This document shows positions 60,564 through 64,000 of a stretch of DNA of 64,000 nucleotides, one piece after another. Location of the stretch: the NCBI GenBank assembly GCA_031409875.1, contig JANNYB010000015.1, positions 1 to 64,000 of the forward strand, written 5' to 3'. Under the pieces are notes generated by a model. The model was not told where the DNA came from, searched no databases, and saw nothing but the letters and a program-made list of their open reading frames with translations. A program made the position numbers and the translations under genes. The stretch's first letter is position 1; each line of letters starts with the position of its first letter. This DNA is from CALMEH01 sp031409875. Its GTDB lineage: Bacteria; Acidobacteriota; Blastocatellia; Pyrinomonadales; Pyrinomonadaceae.

Positions 60564-60976
60564 GTTTTTTACTTGATACAAACGGTGTTTCCGAATATTC
60601 AAAAAAGAAGCCGAACCCGCAAGTTATCGAATGGATTGACGCGCAAATCGAAGAATCTTTGTTCATCAGCGTTTTGACTGTCGGCGAAATCGAAAAAGGT
60701 ATTGCCAAAATAACCGACGTGAACCGAAAAGCGCAATATGAATTATTTATGAAAAATTTGGTTTTGCGATTCGGTTCGAGAATTCTGCCTGTCAGCCTGA
60801 AAATCGCGCGGCGTTGGGGAAATTTGACCGGAAATCTTGAAAAGCGCGGCAGAGTTTTACCGATTGCCGATGCGTTGATTGCCGCCACCGCGCTCGAACA
60901 TAATCTGACAATTATCACGCGCAACACCAAAGATTTTGCCGACACGGGCGCAAAGGTTTTGAATATTTGGGAATAA
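60560..60976 (+). CDS. vapC: PIN-domain toxin (VapC/FitB type)
   Basis: Probable magnesium-dependent RNase toxin, 138 residues. PIN acidic residues are visible: Asp in LLDTNGVSE, Glu in TVGEIEKG, Asp in PIADALIAATA and Asp in TRNTKDFAD. The order and length match the FitB-like branch. It has a Gly in DTNGVSE where Val is usual. It overlaps the antitoxin gene by 4 bases. Confidence 0.9.
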   Translation: MSFLLDTNGVSEYSKKKPNPQVIEWIDAQIEESLFISVLTVGEIEKGIAKITDVNRKAQYELFMKNLVLRFGSRILPVSLKIARRWGNLTGNLEKRGRVLPIADALIAATALEHNLTIITRNTKDFADTGAKVLNIWE

Positions 60977-61094
60977 AAAGTCCGACACACTTTAGTTTGT
61001 CGCCGATGTTTAATATCAAATCTGCTAACTTTCCGATTGAAATTTAGCTTGCGAGATGTCCGGCTTTTCAACAAACTAAAGTGTGTTGGACTTT
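60975..61094. repeat. Hairpin, GTCCGACACACTTTAG family, before the mod remnant
   Basis: Arms 60975-61002 and 61069-61094 are inverses with few changes. The left arm follows the toxin stop codon (60974-60976) and the right arm is just before the mod remnant start. Confidence 0.87.
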
Positions 61095-61103
61095 ACAATT
61101 AAT

Positions 61104-61817
61104 ATGCCGAAACTTACTTGGACGGGAAAAGACAAGGTTATCAATCATCATCACGAAGTTCCTTTTCGGATTTTGGATAAACAATACACATTTAAGTCAG
61201 AACCGTCTGCGGTAGCGGATGGTTTATCGAATGAATCAAAGTTGTCGAAAACCAATCTTCAACCGTCCGCTACCGCAGACGGTTCTGATAATCGGATAAT
61301 TCACGGCGATAATCTTGAGGCGTTGAAATCTCTTTTGCCCGAATTTGAAGGAAAAATAAAGTGCATTTACATTGATCCGCCGTATAATACGGGCAACGAA
61401 GGTTGGATTTATAACGATAACGTCAACGACGAAAAGATAAAAAAATGGCTCGGAAACGTCGTCGGCAAAGAAGGCGAAGATTTATCAAGGCAAAATCGTT
61501 TGAAAGAATTGATTGTCAAAGGTTTTGTGCTTGACGATGAACGTCTGAAATCAGGCGGAAAGATGAATTACTTTGATGAATTATTAAACCGAATCCGCGA
61601 TATTCGCAGTTCGGAAAAGGTTTTTTATCAAAAAGTTAAAGACATTTATTTAACAAGTATTGATTACGCCAAAGACGCAAACACGACACGCGAATTTTTC
61701 CAAGTTATTCAAAACAAACTACATCACGCAATTCACAACCGAACCGCCGCCGAATTAATAAAGGAAACTGTCCAACACGCTTTAGCTTGTGGAATGCCTA
61801 ACATCTCAACAAGCTAA
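61104..61817 (+). pseudogene. Type III DNA methylase N-terminus fused to RhuM-like C-part (remnant)
   Basis: Residues 1-129 are the start of a Type III modification methylase (Mod): HHHEVPFRILDKQYTF, RIIHGDNLEALKSLL and the catalytic IDPPYNTGNEGW (DPPY at 91-94). At about residue 130 (61491) it switches to a RhuM-like sequence (LKELIVKGFVLDDERLK, YFDELLNRIRDIRSSEKVFY, FFQVIQNKLHHAIHNRTAAE). This is a deletion fusion of two genes. A PPAVAGG-type insert (SEPSAVADG...SATADGSDN, 61196-61290) lies in frame in the Mod part. The frame stops inside a hairpin (61765-61834). Confidence 0.85.
61196..61290. repeat. In-frame PPAVAGG-family palindrome in the mod remnant
   Basis: Arms GTCAGAACCGTCTGCGGTAG and inverse; it encodes SEPSAVADG and QPSATADGSD between QYTF and RIIHGDNLEA of Mod, keeping the frame. 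Confidence 0.9.
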
Positions 61818-61834
61818 AGCGTGTTGGACAGTTT
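61765..61834. repeat. Hairpin of the GTCCAACACGCTTTAGC family inserted in RhuM remnant
   Basis: 26-bp perfect arms (61765-61790, 61809-61834). The 70-base insertion shifts the frame and ends the Mod/RhuM chimera. Same family as 4624-4713 and 60975-61094. Confidence 0.9.
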
Positions 61835-62042
61835 AATCAAACACTTTCGTTTTCCTGATGATATTTTGCAATTAAACGAACTCGACATTTTGCAAGATGC
61901 CGGAAAAGTTACGAAAAAATTAGCCGAAGAAATTGCTGTCAAAGAATATGATAAATACAATGAAAAACAACGCTTGATTGAAGCGGACGAAAGTTTGTCG
62001 GAATTGGAAAATGATATAAAATTGATTAAAGGCAAAAAATAA
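61821..62042 (+). pseudogene. RhuM-like C-terminal fragment
   Basis: The open frame after the hairpin encodes IKHFRFPDDILQLNELDILQ, DAGKVTKKLAEEIAVKEYDK, which resembles the C-terminal end of RhuM-family proteins (the NAGKVS...A...EYEK region). The RhuM middle (probably 60 or more residues) is missing between here and the part ending near 61764. It ends one base before the Res remnant. Confidence 0.7.
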
Positions 62043-62043
62043 A

Positions 62044-62509
62044 ATGGAACTCAAAGATTATCAACAAACCGTTATCAATGATTTGGAAAGTTTTCTCGAA
62101 TACGTTGAAAAATACGAATATGTCGGCAAAGCGTTTCAGACATTTTGGACGGACAAAGGCGTTAAAGCTGACTTTTTTTCATACAAACACAACGTCAAAC
62201 ACGCGCCGCACGTCTGCATCAAAGTCCCGACTGCCGGCGGAAAAACTTTTATTGCCGTTAATGCTTTGCGTTCGATTTTTGAAAATTTCGCGCAAGCACA
62301 ATCAAAAATTGTCGTCTGGCTCGTGCCTGCTCGTCGAATCAAAAGGCGACAATCTCGATAATTCGGATTCGGTCAATAAGCTAAAATTAGGACAATTATG
62401 GGCAAGCAAAGCCGGAAATAATTTTCGATACTTTATGGTTTTTGACGAAAATCCAATTAACAATGCCCACAAACTCAATGAAATTGTTAAGTTAATTTCG
62501 CAGATGTAG
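62044..62509 (+). pseudogene. Type III restriction enzyme Res, internally deleted remnant
   Basis: The first about 98 residues are the Res N-terminus (MELKDYQQTVINDLESFLEY; Walker A IKVPTAGGKTF; VVWLVP). The C-terminal 57 residues in another frame (LLVESKGDNLDNSDSVNKLK, AGNNFRYFMVFDENP) are the usual Res C-terminus. The middle, including most helicase motifs and the nuclease domain, is absent, with the junction near 62330. It is inactive. Confidence 0.82.
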
Positions 62510-62513
62510 AAAC

Positions 62514-62560
62514 GCGAAAATCGCCATCCAATTGTAAAAATTATTGGATGGCGATTTTCG
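62514..62560. terminator. Perfect 18-bp hairpin between Res remnant and tRNA-Thr
   Basis: Arms CGAAAATCGCCATCCAAT and inverse around a 10-base loop. It lies between two convergent transcripts and can end either. The tRNA 3' end is at 62565. Confidence 0.8.
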
Positions 62561-62564
62561 CAAA

Positions 62565-62640
62565 ATGGAGCCGGTGATGGGACTCAAACCCGCGACCTGA
62601 TGATTACAAATCAACTGCTCTATCAACTGAGCTACACCGG
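62565..62640 (-). tRNA. tRNA-Thr(UGU), divergent sequence
   Basis: Full 76-nt cloverleaf on the minus strand including encoded CCA: acceptor GCCGGTG/CACCGGC perfect, D arm GCTC/GAGC, anticodon loop TTTGTAA (anticodon TGT), T arm GCGGG/CCCAT. Unusual residues: A at position 19 and T at 56 (normally G19-C56), a T-T mismatch in the anticodon stem and a C-A pair in the T stem. It could be functional with a changed 19-56 pair or be a decaying copy. Confidence 0.88.
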
Positions 62641-62707
62641 CTTACAGCAAATTGCCGCAAGAAAAAATACTAGCAAATCACACGCGCTTTCTGCAAGTTC
62701 AAGAAAA

Positions 62708-64000
62708 TTATTTTGCTAAACGCAGATGCGGCAAATCGTTTTGCGGCGTAGGAATAATGTATTGCTGATTCGGCATAATATTTTGCCAAATCATTTTGTT
62801 TTCGAGAATTTTTTCGACTTCGTCGCTCGGCACGGGGCGCGAGAAAAGATAGCCTTGTCCGTATTCGCAACCGAGAATTTGCAGTTGGTGAAGTTGATGA
62901 ATCGTTTCGATGCCTTCGGCAACAACGTCCATTCCGAGCGTTTTTGCCAGCGCAATAACCGTGCGGACGATTTCACCGTTTTCGCTGCCGTCTTCCATCG
63001 TGCTGACGAATGAACGGTCAACTTTGAGCGTATCAATCGGAAAACGGTGCAGATAACTCAAAGAAGAATAGCCCGTGCCGAAATCGTCAATCGAAAGTTG
63101 AACGCCTAATTCCTTCATTTGTTTGAGCATTGCAATCGTTTGTTCGGCGTTTTCCATTACCGCGCTTTCCGTAATTTCGAGTTTCAGACATTGCGGCGGA
63201 ATGCGTGTTTCGCCAATGATTTTGCGAATGTCTTCGACAAGACTGCTGTGCGCGAAATGTTTGCCCGAAAGATTGACGCTGACGGTTAAAATTTTATTTG
63301 ACGGTTCGATTGAGTGCCACGCGACCATTTGGCGGCAGGCTTCACGCAAAATCCAGAGCGTCATCGGCACAATCATTCCGTTTTCTTCGCTGATCGGGAT
63401 AAATTCGTTTGGCGGCACAAGCCCGCGCGTCGGATGATTCCAGCGAATTAACACTTCAAAACCGGAAAGTTTCATCGTATCGAGCGAGATTATCGGCTGA
63501 TAAAAAGCGCAAAATTCCTGACGTTCGACGGCGTGGCGCAAATCGGTTTCAATTTGCATTAAATTAACGGCGCGAGTGTGCATCGTCGTGTCGAAAATGT
63601 CGTAAGGTTTGCCGCGTTCTTTGGCGTAATACATCGCAATATCGGCATCGCGCAAAATGTCTTCGGCTTCTTCGTAACGCTCGTTGCCCATCGCAATTCC
63701 GATGCTGACGCTTGTGAAAACTTGTCTGCCGCTAAGATTAAACGGCGCGGCGAGTTTGTGTTTTATCAGCCCGGCGAAACTTACCGCGTCTTCGGTTTCT
63801 TTGATGTTTGTTAAAATAATAGCGAATTCATCGCCGCTGAAACGCGCTACCAAATCGCCTTCGCCCATAATATTTTTCAGGCGTTTGGCAACGTGCAAAA
63901 TAAGTCGGTCGCCGGTTGAATGTCCGAGCGAATCGTTGATGGTTTTGAAGCGGTTGAGGTCGAGAAAAAGCACGGCAAAACCTGCGTCGGGCGTGCTTTT
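62708..64000 (-). CDS. GGDEF-EAL cyclic-di-GMP protein (N-terminus beyond window)
   Basis: The partial gene runs off the window end; the visible 430 residues hold the GGDEF domain (AVLFLDLNRFKTINDSLGHS, ARFSGDEFAIIL, with SGDEF at the active site) and a full EAL domain (EVLIRWNHP in place of EAL, IDDFGTGYSSLSYLHRFPID, VVAEGIETIHQLHQLQILGC). The catalytic Glu of the EVL motif is kept, so phosphodiesterase activity is possible; SGDEF suggests cyclase activity or GTP binding. The sensor part is not visible. Confidence 0.9.
   Translation of the reverse strand, partial: KSTPDAGFAVLFLDLNRFKTINDSLGHSTGDRLILHVAKRLKNIMGEGDLVARFSGDEFAIILTNIKETEDAVSFAGLIKHKLAAPFNLSGRQVFTSVSIGIAMGNERYEEAEDILRDADIAMYYAKERGKPYDIFDTTMHTRAVNLMQIETDLRHAVERQEFCAFYQPIISLDTMKLSGFEVLIRWNHPTRGLVPPNEFIPISEENGMIVPMTLWILREACRQMVAWHSIEPSNKILTVSVNLSGKHFAHSSLVEDIRKIIGETRIPPQCLKLEITESAVMENAEQTIAMLKQMKELGVQLSIDDFGTGYSSLSYLHRFPIDTLKVDRSFVSTMEDGSENGEIVRTVIALAKTLGMDVVAEGIETIHQLHQLQILGCEYGQGYLFSRPVPSDEVEKILENKMIWQNIMPNQQYIIPTPQNDLPHLRLAK

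Overview
The window looks like a chromosomal segment of an Acidobacteriota bacterium, most likely class Blastocatellia (Pyrinomonadaceae-like). This is inferred from gene content: TIGR02999-type ECF sigma factors each followed by a Ser/Thr kinase, a TonB-dependent receptor with an N-terminal carboxypeptidase-regulatory domain, a winged-helix/TolB/TPR regulator, delta-60, CSLREA and FG-GAP exoproteins with one shared C-terminal domain, a Kgd-type E1/E2 fusion and an archaeal/fungal-type Asd. No ribosomal RNA is present, so the placement is inference.

Layout. 1-6.8 kb: purS-purQ, a GHMP sugar kinase, a DedA membrane protein, an unknown protein and asd. 6.8-21.6 kb: two copies of one module (ECF sigma factor plus transmembrane Ser/Thr kinase, one with a TPR-like sensor and one with WD40 repeats), each divergent from minus-strand genes for small secreted, lipo- or membrane proteins. 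Five intergenic sites there share one promoter-like pattern (TGAKMC, 16 nt, TCGCWTWW-like), suggesting an ECF regulon. 21.7-30.4 kb: an aminotransferase, kgd, a membrane protein and tandem CapA-like phosphoesterases. 30.5-37.3 kb: a winged-helix/TPR regulator divergent from a large delta-60/VCBS exoprotein, a secreted protein and a Uma2 nuclease. 37.3-41.1 kb: smc, frameshifted near a heptanucleotide repeat. 41.2-51.2 kb: three exoproteins sharing a C-terminal domain, a CheY-like receiver, a NarL-type regulator and its likely propeller histidine kinase. 51.6-60.1 kb: a DUF4388 protein, a TonB-dependent receptor and divergent xylGHF. 60.3-62.6 kb: a Phd/PIN toxin-antitoxin pair and a decayed Type III restriction-modification island beside tRNA-Thr(UGU). 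62.7 kb to the end: a GGDEF-EAL protein cut by the window edge.

The most unusual feature is about thirty long inverted repeats of several sequence families. They fill gaps between genes, often carry the stop codon of the gene they abut, and in several cases sit in frame inside real proteins (kinase, SMC, histidine kinase, DNA methylase remnant). One family (three copies, 186-198 bp) has terminal inverted repeats and a perfect 9-bp target duplication at each copy, so it is a MITE; one copy is nested inside another palindrome. A second class is heptamer tandem repeats, found as hairpin arms between genes and inside coding regions; one coincides with the smc frameshift.
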